DNA of 64,000 bases from assembly GCF_005222915.1 (NCBI RefSeq), contig NZ_STFX01000022.1, positions 49,472-113,471 on the forward strand, given 5' to 3'. The DNA comes from Rhizobium sp. FKL33 (GTDB lineage Bacteria; Pseudomonadota; Alphaproteobacteria; Rhizobiales; Rhizobiaceae). Positions 1-7,304 of the stretch are shown here, one piece after another. A program made the position numbers and the translations under genes. Under the pieces are notes generated by a model. The model had not been told where the DNA came from. It saw only the letters and a list, made by a program, of their open reading frames with translations, and searched no databases. How positions within the stretch are numbered: the stretch's first letter is position 1; every line of letters begins with the position of its first letter.

Positions 1-458
1 TCCGCGCGCGATACCACGATCCGCCCCATCATCAGCGCCAGCGGGCTGATCGCCACCTTGAGGCTGTCGGTCTTGAGCGCCACAATGCCCGTGGGCTTAT
101 GGGTGATGGTCACGTCGCCAGCCGCAAGACCGAGCAGCCAGGTCTGCGTGAACCGCAGCCGCACGGAGCCGACGGCAGGCTGGAAATCCGCGCCGAGCGC
201 GGCGGAAAGTTCATGCTCCGCCCGCGCCGTGAGCGTGTCGTCGAGATAGCCTTCTTCCAGAGCGATAAGGGCGCCGCTGAACAAAACCGACAGGATCAGC
301 ACCACAGCCGCCAGCAGTTTGGCCAGCGCGTGCATCGGACCCCGCGCCTTGGGCGTCGCGAGGACAGGGGCTTCGGGGCGCTGGCACGACGGCAAATCGT
401 CGAGGGGACGATAGTCGCCCTTTCCAAACACCACCTTTTCGCCGCGAATGTGATCCAA
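1..458 (-). CDS. AsmA/DUF3971-like envelope protein, N-terminal part (runs off the window)
   Basis: Only about 152 N-terminal codons are present. A basic cytosolic lead (IRGEKVVFGKGDYRPLDDLP) is followed by one membrane segment (LAKLLAAVVLILSVLFSGALIAL) and then a periplasmic part of the type seen in AsmA-like proteins (AEHELSAALG, then VALKTDSLKVAISPLALM). I chose the TTG at 458 because a GAGG sits 8 bases upstream and the lead reads like family sequence; an ATG at 335 would remove it. AsmA-like proteins are inner-membrane-anchored and act in envelope lipid homeostasis. The family call rests on this short part only. Confidence 0.55.
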   Translation of the reverse strand, partial: MDHIRGEKVVFGKGDYRPLDDLPSCQRPEAPVLATPKARGPMHALAKLLAAVVLILSVLFSGALIALEEGYLDDTLTARAEHELSAALGADFQPAVGSVRLRFTQTWLLGLAAGDVTITHKPTGIVALKTDSLKVAISPLALMMGRIVVSRA

Positions 459-480
459 GCCGCAAACCTCTTTCGGTCGA

Positions 481-498
481 ACATCGTATATACGATGT
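481..498. promoter_or_regulatory. 18-bp perfect palindrome in a divergent promoter region
   Basis: ACATCGTATATACGATGT is its own reverse complement. It lies between the AsmA-like gene, which reads left, and bcp, which reads right, 23 bases upstream of the proposed TTG start. Its size and symmetry suit an operator for a dimeric repressor; GntR-type sites have a similar GTATAC-like core. The regulator is not identified. Confidence 0.45.
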
Positions 499-576
499 CG
501 CGATTCCGACGAACCGCTCTTATCTCAATTGAATGATTTGCACAGCGTAGATGCTGAGAAAGGCTCGATAAACGCC

Positions 577-1044
577 ATGGCCGAACTCAAAGCCGGTGAC
601 AAAGCCCCGCAATTCACGCTGCCGCGAGACGGCGGCGGCAGCGTGTCCCTCGCCGAACATTCCGGCAAGAAAGTGGTGCTGTATTTCTACCCCAAGGACA
701 ATACCGAGGGCTGCACGATCGAGGCCATCGATTTCACCCGTCTTTTGCCGGAATTCGAAGCGGCCGGCGCCGTGGTGATCGGCATGTCGCCGGACAGCGT
801 GAAAAAGCACGACAATTTTTGCAAGAAACACTCTCTCGGCGTCATTCTCGCCTCGGACGAAAGCACCGAGACGCTCGCCGCCTATGGCGTCTGGGCCGAA
901 AAGAGCATGTATGGCAAGAAGTATATGGGCGTGGAGCGCACCACGGTGCTGATCGGCGCCGACGGCGTCATTCTCAAGGTCTGGCCCAAGGTCAAAGTGG
1001 CCGGTCACGCCGAGGAAGTTCTTGAAGCGGTGAAGTCGCTTTAA
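577..1044 (+). CDS. bcp: Thioredoxin-dependent thiol peroxidase, Bcp/PrxQ family
   Basis: 155 residues, usual length for Bcp. These cytosolic enzymes reduce hydrogen peroxide and organic peroxides with thiol donors. The peroxidatic Cys46 lies in YPKDNTEGCTIEAIDF. The resolving cysteine found five residues later in E. coli Bcp is Ile51 here, so the enzyme must use another partner; Cys82 in NFCKKH is the only other cysteine visible. The ATG at 577 is preferred over an in-frame start at 529, which adds non-conserved residues. A DUF455 gene follows after 43 bases. Confidence 0.92.
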   Translation: MAELKAGDKAPQFTLPRDGGGSVSLAEHSGKKVVLYFYPKDNTEGCTIEAIDFTRLLPEFEAAGAVVIGMSPDSVKKHDNFCKKHSLGVILASDESTETLAAYGVWAEKSMYGKKYMGVERTTVLIGADGVILKVWPKVKVAGHAEEVLEAVKSL

Positions 1045-1087
1045 TAAGTGGAATCGGACTGTGAGCTTTTGCGGACATCCGATTCCC

Positions 1088-1915
1088 ATGACAGAAGAAT
1101 TTCCCATCGAGAGCCTGCGCGGCGGCGCCATAGCCGGCGTCGTCGAGGCCGATCTCGACCGCAAGATGGCGCTGGCGCGCGAGACGCATCGGCTGTGGAC
1201 AGCGCGGTCGCTCTCCTTGCGCTCGCCGCTCGATCCGCCGCTGCCCGTGAGGCCCGGCCGGCCGGAAAAGCCCGCGCTCGTGCCGCCGAACAAGATGAAG
1301 AAGCGCTCGCTGCATACGGCGCATGGGCGCATCGCGCTGCTGCACGCGATCTGTCATATCGAACTCAACGCCGTGGATCTGGCGCTGGATATCGTCGCCC
1401 GTTTCGCCGACCAATCCGTGCCGCGCTCCTTCTTCGACGGCTGGATGATGGTGGCCTTCGAGGAGGCCAAGCATTTCCTGATGGTCCGCGACAGGCTGCG
1501 GCAGCTGGGCGCGGACTATGGCGACCTGCCCGCTCATGACGGCCTTTGGGAAGCGGCGCATTCCACCCGCAACTCGTTGAGGGCGCGGCTCGCCGTCGTG
1601 CCGCTCATTCTCGAAGCGCGCGGCCTCGACGTGACGCCGTCCATGCGCGACTCGCTGCGCGAACTCGGCGACGAAGACAGCGCGAAAGTCTTCGACGTGA
1701 TCTACGAGGACGAGAAGGGCCATGTCGCCGTCGGGGCCAAATGGTTCCGCTTCCTCTGCGCCCGCGAAAGGAAGGATCCCGCCGCCGCTTTCCAGGCGCT
1801 GGTGCGGGAGAATTTCCGTGGCGGATTGAAGCCGCCGTTCAACGATCTCGCCCGCGCCGCCGCCGGCCTGACGCCGAGCTTCTACCGGGCGCTCTCCCCG
1901 CTCGGAAACGCCTGA
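1088..1915 (+). CDS. DUF455 ferritin-like domain protein
   Basis: 275 residues of the DUF455 family, which has a ferritin-like helical bundle. Probable metal-ligand motifs are visible: HAICHIELNAVDLALD, FEEAKHF and DEKGHVAVG, the EExxH/ExxH pattern expected for a di-iron-type centre. No reaction is established for the family. The ATG at 1088 fits the conserved start (MTEEFPIESL) better than an upstream in-frame ATG at 1061. Its position 43 bases behind bcp suggests co-transcription and perhaps an oxidative-stress or iron context, which is inference. Confidence 0.85.
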   Translation: MTEEFPIESLRGGAIAGVVEADLDRKMALARETHRLWTARSLSLRSPLDPPLPVRPGRPEKPALVPPNKMKKRSLHTAHGRIALLHAICHIELNAVDLALDIVARFADQSVPRSFFDGWMMVAFEEAKHFLMVRDRLRQLGADYGDLPAHDGLWEAAHSTRNSLRARLAVVPLILEARGLDVTPSMRDSLRELGDEDSAKVFDVIYEDEKGHVAVGAKWFRFLCARERKDPAAAFQALVRENFRGGLKPPFNDLARAAAGLTPSFYRALSPLGNA

Positions 1916-2049
1916 CAGCCTCGGGATTTTAAGGAGTGACGGGGTGAAATTAACCCTTCGTTAACCCTAATAAATTCTAATCGCCGCACGGGATTCAGGG
2001 GAACGTCGAAGCGGGCATCGACCAGCTTCAAGCGACGAGGTCTAGAAGC

Positions 2050-3348
2050 GTGGCGGACGGGGCAAGCAGAACATTCGGACGGAGACGGCAGCAGCATCTG
2101 CTGATTCTCGCCAGCGGCGAGAAGGTGCGTCATATGACGATCCGTCCGTGGATGACGGCGCTTGCCGCTGCCGGCGTCGCCTGCCTGTCGCTCGGCTATC
2201 TCGGCGCGACCGCCTATCTCGTGCTGCGCGACGACCTGATGGGGGCCGCCATGGCGCGCCAGGCCCGCATGCAACATGATTACGAAGACCGGATCGCCGC
2301 CCTCCGCGCCCAGGTCGACCGCATCACCTCCCGTCAGTTGCTCGACCAGCAGGTGGTTGAAAACAAGGTCGAAAAGCTTCTCGAACAGCAGATGGCGCTG
2401 AGCTCCCGCCAGGGCAAGATCGGCGACGTGCTGCAGCGCGCCGAAGGCGCGGGCCTCGACGCCACGCCGCCCGACGCCGCGCCCGTCAACGCCTTTGTGC
2501 CGGAAGAAGAACATTCGTCCTTCTCGCCGCTCTCTTCGTTCAAGACCCTGCTGTCGCGCGAGCGGCTGGCGCACACGCCTGAAAAAGCCGCCTCCTTCGT
2601 TCCCCAGAACGGCGACAATGACATCGCCGATCGCGCCGACCGACTGTTCACCAAGGTGACGCTGTCGCTGAAGTCGATCGAACGCCAGCAATTGGCGCAT
2701 ATCCAGTCGCTGGCGGCCGACGCCCGCGATCGCGCCGACAAGATCCAGTCGATCCTGGTCAATACCGGCTTCCGCCTGCCGCACGACGTCGCCTCGACCA
2801 ATGCGTCCTCGGACACCGCCATAGGCGGTCCCTATGTCCCGCCCGAAACCGGCGACATGTTCGAGGATTCGCTGAGCGACCTCGACCTGGCGCTGCAGAA
2901 GTTCGAGCGCGTAAAATCCTATGCCGAGACCCTGCCCTTCGCCAATCCAGCCCCGGGCCGCGAAATCACCTCGCTGTTCGGCAATCGCATCGATCCCTTC
3001 TTCGGCAAGCTCGCCATGCATGCCGGCATCGATTTCCGCCAGAAGACCGGCGGCAAGGTGTTTGCGACCGGCGCAGGCACGGTGATCGCCGCTGGCCCCG
3101 CAGGCGGCTACGGCATCATGGTCGAGATCGATCATGGCAATGGCGTCACCACCCGCTATGGCCATCTTTCCCGCGTGCTCGTCGAGAAGGGTCAAAAGAT
3201 CGCCGATGGCGACGTCATCGCGCTTTCGGGCTCCACCGGCCGCTCCACCGGCCCGCATCTGCATTACGAGGTGCGCCGCAACGGCCGCGCCGTCGACCCC
3301 TTGCGTTTCCTCAACGCCGGCATGAAGCTCGACACCTATATACGCTGA
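2050..3348 (+). CDS. M23 (LytM) family envelope peptidase, RgsM-like layout
   Basis: 432 residues. A short cytosolic lead is followed by one membrane segment at about residues 35-58, a coiled-coil stretch at about 70-125, a low-complexity middle, and a C-terminal LytM domain. The zinc and catalytic pattern is intact: HAGID (His324, Asp328) and HLH (403-405) within GPHLHYEV. M23 enzymes cut peptidoglycan cross-bridges or stems. Rhizobia have a similar membrane-anchored M23 protein, RgsM, required for polar growth; orthology is inferred from layout. GTG start with GAGG 9 bases upstream. Confidence 0.85.
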   Translation: MADGASRTFGRRRQQHLLILASGEKVRHMTIRPWMTALAAAGVACLSLGYLGATAYLVLRDDLMGAAMARQARMQHDYEDRIAALRAQVDRITSRQLLDQQVVENKVEKLLEQQMALSSRQGKIGDVLQRAEGAGLDATPPDAAPVNAFVPEEEHSSFSPLSSFKTLLSRERLAHTPEKAASFVPQNGDNDIADRADRLFTKVTLSLKSIERQQLAHIQSLAADARDRADKIQSILVNTGFRLPHDVASTNASSDTAIGGPYVPPETGDMFEDSLSDLDLALQKFERVKSYAETLPFANPAPGREITSLFGNRIDPFFGKLAMHAGIDFRQKTGGKVFATGAGTVIAAGPAGGYGIMVEIDHGNGVTTRYGHLSRVLVEKGQKIADGDVIALSGSTGRSTGPHLHYEVRRNGRAVDPLRFLNAGMKLDTYIR

Positions 3349-3401
3349 GCGAGCGCCTGGCGCGGCTCTTGCATTGCGATCGCAGCACAGGAGCCCAGCC
3401 C

Positions 3402-4016
3402 ATGGATGTCGCCACCCTCATCGCCTTCGCTCTCGCCTTTTTCGTCTTCGCCGCCAGCCCCGGCCCCGACAATCTCACCATCATGGCCCGCACCGTGTCG
3501 CATGGCTGGGCGTCCGGCCTCGCCTATGGTTTGGGCACAGTGACGGGCATTCTGATCTTTCTCGCGGCGGCGGTGTTCGGCCTCTCGGTGATCGCGAGCG
3601 AGATGGGCGTCGTCATGACCATCCTCCGCTATGCCGGCGCCGTCTGGCTGATCTGGACGGGAATCCGTCTCTGGACCGCCAAGCCCGACGCCACGGATCT
3701 TGCCGAACGCAGCCGCGATCGCGGTCTCCTTCCAGCCTATGCGACCGGCGTCTTGCTCAATCTCGGTAATCCCAAGATGCCGCTGTTCTATATCGCGCTT
3801 CTGCCCAATGTCGTCGGCGCGGAGATTGGTCCCATGCTGGCCGTAGAGCTCGCGCTCGTCATCCTTGCGGTCGAGGCGGTGGTCATTGCCGGCCATCTTC
3901 TCATCGCCCAGAAAGGACGGCGGCTGATGACGTCGCCGGTCTTCGCCCGGCGCGTCAATCGCGCCGCGGGCTCCGTGATGATCGGAACCGGGGCCATCGC
4001 CATCGCAGCGCGATGA
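3402..4016 (+). CDS. LysE/RhtB family amino-acid exporter
   Basis: 204 residues with about six membrane segments. The N-terminal family signature AASPGPDNLTIMARTVSHGW and the later NLGNPKMPLFYIALLPN are both present. LysE/RhtB proteins export amino acids or related metabolites across the inner membrane; the substrate cannot be read from sequence. The start at 3402 has CAGGAG upstream; a longer in-frame start at 3369 would add unrelated residues. Confidence 0.88.
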   Translation: MDVATLIAFALAFFVFAASPGPDNLTIMARTVSHGWASGLAYGLGTVTGILIFLAAAVFGLSVIASEMGVVMTILRYAGAVWLIWTGIRLWTAKPDATDLAERSRDRGLLPAYATGVLLNLGNPKMPLFYIALLPNVVGAEIGPMLAVELALVILAVEAVVIAGHLLIAQKGRRLMTSPVFARRVNRAAGSVMIGTGAIAIAAR

Positions 4017-4164
4017 AATTGCCCCGCCATTAAGCCTAATCGGCTCCAAGACCGTGATTTTCTTGACTTGCTGGTCGTTAACGATTATGTCCCGCGCAGC
4101 TTATCCAGCAGTGCTGGACAGATTCCCTGGTAAATGAACACCAACAACGGAAAAGTCATTTCCA

Positions 4165-5664
4165 TTGACAACCTTTGAAGATCTCGGCCTCAGCCAAAAA
4201 GTCCTCTCCGCAGTCACGGATTCGGGCTACACGATCCCTACACCTATTCAGGCTGGAGCCATCCCGTTCGCCCTTCAACGGCGTGATATTCTCGGCATCG
4301 CCCAGACAGGAACCGGCAAGACGGCATCCTTCGTGCTGCCGATGCTGACGCTGCTGGAAAAGGGTCGCGCCCGCGCCCGCATGCCGCGCACGCTGATTCT
4401 CGAGCCGACCCGCGAATTGGCGGCCCAGGTGGCCGAAAACTTCGAAAAATACGGCAAGAACCACAAATTGAACGTCGCGCTGCTGATCGGCGGCGTGTCC
4501 TTCGAGGATCAGGACCGCAAGCTGGAGCGCGGCGCCGATGTGCTGATCTGCACGCCCGGCCGCCTGCTCGACCATTGCGAACGCGGTAAGCTCTTGATGA
4601 CCGGCGTCGAGATCCTGGTGATCGACGAAGCCGACCGCATGCTCGACATGGGCTTCATCCCCGATATCGAGCGCATCGCCAAGATGATCCCCTTCACCCG
4701 CCAGACGCTGTTCTTCTCGGCCACCATGCCGCCGGAAATCCAGAAGCTGGCTGACGCCTTCCTGCAGAATCCCGAGCGGATCGAGGTCGCCAAGCCCTCC
4801 TCCACCGCCAAAACGGTGACGCAGCGCCTCGTCGCCAGCCACAGCCAGGATTGGGAAAAGCGCGCCACGCTGCGCAACATCATTCGCGAAGTCGAAGCCG
4901 ACATCAAGAACGGCATCATCTTCTGCAACCGCAAGAAGGACGTCGCCGACCTTTTCCGCTCCATGGAGCGGCACGGCTTCTCCGTCGGCGCGCTGCATGG
5001 CGACATGGACCAGCGCTCGCGCACGACCACGCTGCATAATTTCAAGGAAAACAACCTGAAATTCCTGGTGGCCTCGGATGTCGCCGCGCGCGGCCTCGAC
5101 ATTCCCGATGTCAGCCACGTCTTCAATTTCGACGTGCCGATCCATGCGGAAGACTATGTCCACCGCATCGGCCGCACGGGCCGCGCCGGCCGCTCCGGCG
5201 CCGCCTTCATGCTGATCACCAAGCGCGACGCCAAGCATCTCGACGCGATCAAGAAATTGATCAACGAAGAGATCGAATGGCACGGCGGCGACCTCTCGGC
5301 GCTGCCCGAACGCGAAGAAAGCGAAGAGCGCAAGTCGTCCGACCGCCGCGGCGGCCGCGACAAGGGCCGTGGTCGCGACCGTGACGGTTCGCGGGCACCG
5401 CGCGAGCGCGAAGCCGCAAGTCATAAAACGGACACCGAAAAAGCCGATAAGGGCGCTGTGATCGACATGGCCTCGAAGAAAGCGGAAACACCCATGGCAA
5501 AGACCACCCAGGCCCCCAAGCGCGATTATCGTGACGAGCGTCCCTATCCGGCCAATGACGACAATCGTCGCCGCCGTTACCAGGACCGCGACGATGGTCC
5601 GACGCCGGTGGGCTTCGGCGACGACATCCCCGCTTTCATGATGATCTCCGCCGCCATCAAGTAA
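4165..5664 (+). CDS. DEAD-box RNA helicase, RhlE type
   Basis: 499 residues. All core motifs are present: Q motif PTPIQAGAIP, Walker A AQTGTGKT (46-53), PTRELA, DEAD (154-157), SAT, and HRIGRTGRAGR. From about residue 385 there is a charged Arg/Gly/Asp/Glu-rich tail typical of RhlE-like helicases in RNA degradation or ribosome assembly. The start is TTG at 4165 (MTTFEDLGLS matches the family start); the nearby ATG at 4134 is out of frame. The Nudix gene begins 2 bases after the stop, so the two are probably cotranscribed. Confidence 0.92.
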   Translation: MTTFEDLGLSQKVLSAVTDSGYTIPTPIQAGAIPFALQRRDILGIAQTGTGKTASFVLPMLTLLEKGRARARMPRTLILEPTRELAAQVAENFEKYGKNHKLNVALLIGGVSFEDQDRKLERGADVLICTPGRLLDHCERGKLLMTGVEILVIDEADRMLDMGFIPDIERIAKMIPFTRQTLFFSATMPPEIQKLADAFLQNPERIEVAKPSSTAKTVTQRLVASHSQDWEKRATLRNIIREVEADIKNGIIFCNRKKDVADLFRSMERHGFSVGALHGDMDQRSRTTTLHNFKENNLKFLVASDVAARGLDIPDVSHVFNFDVPIHAEDYVHRIGRTGRAGRSGAAFMLITKRDAKHLDAIKKLINEEIEWHGGDLSALPEREESEERKSSDRRGGRDKGRGRDRDGSRAPREREAASHKTDTEKADKGAVIDMASKKAETPMAKTTQAPKRDYRDERPYPANDDNRRRRYQDRDDGPTPVGFGDDIPAFMMISAAIK

Positions 5665-5665
5665 G

Positions 5666-6088
5666 ATGCGGCCCGGCGAGGATTTCCCCGGCGTCGGCGT
5701 CGGCCTCGCCATTGTCCGCGACGACAAGATCCTTCTGTATCGCCGCGTTCGGCCGCCCGAGGCCGGACACTGGAATATCGTCGGCGGCAAGATCGATCAT
5801 ATGGAAGCCGCCATCGAGGCGGCGCGTCGCGAAGCCGAGGAGGAGAGCGGACTGTCGATCCGCACGATCGAATTCCTCGGTCTTTCAGAACAGATTTTCG
5901 AGAATGAAAGACAGCACTGGCTGTCGTTGATCTACCGCGCCGTCGATTTTTCGGGCGAGGCGCGGGTGACGGAACCCGAGAAACTCCCGGAATTCGGCTG
6001 GTTCGCTTTCGACGACCTGCCGTCGCCGCTGTCGCGCTTCGCGGCGGACGCGGTAGGGATGTTGAGCGCCGTCATCCCCAAAACCTGA
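5666..6088 (+). CDS. Nudix hydrolase
   Basis: 140 residues with a complete Nudix box, G-x5-E-x7-RE-U-x-EE-x-G-U, read as GGKIDHMEAAIEAARREAEE followed by ESGL. The family hydrolyses nucleoside diphosphates linked to another group; sequence does not give the substrate. It starts 2 bases after the helicase stop, so it probably depends on that gene's transcription. The 3' end is followed by a hairpin shared with the convergent RTX gene. Confidence 0.9.
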   Translation: MRPGEDFPGVGVGLAIVRDDKILLYRRVRPPEAGHWNIVGGKIDHMEAAIEAARREAEEESGLSIRTIEFLGLSEQIFENERQHWLSLIYRAVDFSGEARVTEPEKLPEFGWFAFDDLPSPLSRFAADAVGMLSAVIPKT

Positions 6089-6089
6089 A

Positions 6090-6111
6090 GGGCTCGCTTT
6101 TAGGCGAGCCC
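6090..6111. terminator. Shared hairpin between convergent genes
   Basis: An 8-bp perfect stem, GGGCTCGC/GCGAGCCC, with loop TTTTAG sits between the Nudix stop at 6088 and the RTX stop at 6128. It can end transcription from either side. No long T-run follows. Confidence 0.6.
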
Positions 6112-6127
6112 TATCGCGACCTAGGGG

Positions 6128-6805
6128 TCAGAACAGGAAGTCGCTCTTTCCAATCTGCGAAAGTTTCACATCGTCGAGCGTAAGTTCGGCTTTGCCGAAA
6201 TCGATCACGACGTCGTCGCCATCCTGTGACATCATCGTCTTGATGTCTGCAAAAGTGTAGTTTTTCCCAGAATCCCGCAGATCGATGCGATCGTGGCCGG
6301 AATGGGCGTCGCGCGCTTCGAAGTCGGTAATCTCATCCTTGTCGTGATACTTCGAAAACACGAATAGATCTTTGCCTGCGCCGCCGCTGAGCACGTCGTC
6401 GCCTTCATGTCCATCGATCTTGTCATTGCCGCCGAAGGCCTTCAAGACATCATCGTCTTCCGAGCCGTAGAGCCAGTCCTTGCCCCTGAAGATCGTCGCC
6501 ATCAGCGTCATGTCGTCTTTCGTGGAGACCGTGTCGATGGCAGTCTGGATCTTGGTCGCCGCGACACTGAACTCCATATAAAATGCCGTGCCGCCGAACT
6601 TGGCTTCGTAGGTCGTCACTGTTCCGCCGGTCAGACGGCCGTCCGCATCATAGGTAAGGTTCTTTCCGCCGAAATGTTCTTCGTAGCCATTGGCGTAATA
6701 GGCGGCGAATTCAGTTTTCGTCGTCGTGAATTCCGATGCTGTCGTGATGCTGTGATAGTCGATCTTCGTAATATCAAAGCCGACAAAGGCGTAAGCGATG
6801 GCCAT
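6128..6805 (-). CDS. RTX-type calcium-binding secreted protein 1
   Basis: 225 residues. The N-terminal two thirds is a non-repeat domain with LTYDADGRLTGGTVTTYEAK, a pattern common in rhizobial extracellular calcium-binding proteins. About three RTX nonapeptides follow (GSEDDDVLKAFGGNDKIDGH, GDDVLSGGAGKD), then a beta-rich tail ending TLDDVKL...SDFLF. RTX proteins leave the cell through type I secretion using an uncleaved C-terminal signal and fold on binding calcium. No signal peptide and no transporter genes nearby. ATG 6805 has GGGAG about 10 bases upstream. Confidence 0.85.
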   Translation of the reverse strand: MAIAYAFVGFDITKIDYHSITTASEFTTTKTEFAAYYANGYEEHFGGKNLTYDADGRLTGGTVTTYEAKFGGTAFYMEFSVAATKIQTAIDTVSTKDDMTLMATIFRGKDWLYGSEDDDVLKAFGGNDKIDGHEGDDVLSGGAGKDLFVFSKYHDKDEITDFEARDAHSGHDRIDLRDSGKNYTFADIKTMMSQDGDDVVIDFGKAELTLDDVKLSQIGKSDFLF

Positions 6806-6918
6806 GGCGCGTCTCCCTGTTTTTCAGGAGGATACTCGTCGACCCCGTCGAGGTTCAAATTGACAGGACTATGGGAAACGTCGCATCGCCTTAAAAAAAC
6901 TCTGCGAAACCGGGCGCC

Positions 6919-7239
6919 TCACGCCAGTCGCCGCGCGGCGTCATAGGCGATCCTGACCCAATGCGCCGCCTCGTCCGGATCGTCATAGGCGCCGCCCGGA
7001 ATAGGCCAATAGGGCATGGCGACCGGCTTGCCGGACTTGTTGTGCGTATAGGTCCATTGCGACGATCCCGCCTCCTCGTAGAGACGTCCGGCGTCCTTGT
7101 CGCCCTTCAGCATGATGCCGTCGAACAGGTCGATGGCGATGATCATGCCGTCCGCATAGATGCCCTTGCCGCCGAACATGCGGCGGATCGACACCGGGCC
7201 GACAGCCCTAAACAGATCCTGGATATCATCGACGTCCAT
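6919..7239 (-). CDS. TfoX N-terminal domain protein
   Basis: 106 residues matching the TfoX/Sxy N-terminal domain, with the RRMFGGKGIYADGMIIA signature. The C-terminal TfoX domain is absent, as in many small alphaproteobacterial members. TfoX acts in competence regulation in gammaproteobacteria; the role of these single-domain versions is unknown. A stem-loop separates it from the receptor gene downstream of it in gene order. Confidence 0.85.
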   Translation of the reverse strand: MDVDDIQDLFRAVGPVSIRRMFGGKGIYADGMIIAIDLFDGIMLKGDKDAGRLYEEAGSSQWTYTHNKSGKPVAMPYWPIPGGAYDDPDEAAHWVRIAYDAARRLA

Positions 7240-7249
7240 AATGCTTTCG

Positions 7250-7281
7250 ATCCTCCGCCGAGAGGACTATCGGCGGAGGAT
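7250..7281 (-). terminator. Stem-loop after the TonB receptor gene
   Basis: An 11-bp perfect stem, ATCCTCCGCCG/CGGCGGAGGAT, with a 10-base loop lies between the receptor stop (7305) and the tfoX-like start (7239), both on the minus strand. It has no T-run, so it may be a weak terminator or an mRNA 3' end. Confidence 0.45.
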
Positions 7282-7304
7282 GGAGGAGCGTCAAGATCGT
7301 CCCC

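Noticed and set aside
2050..3348. M23 peptidase as a phage lysin
   Set aside because: It has a membrane anchor and coiled coil, lies among core genes, and no phage genes are near.
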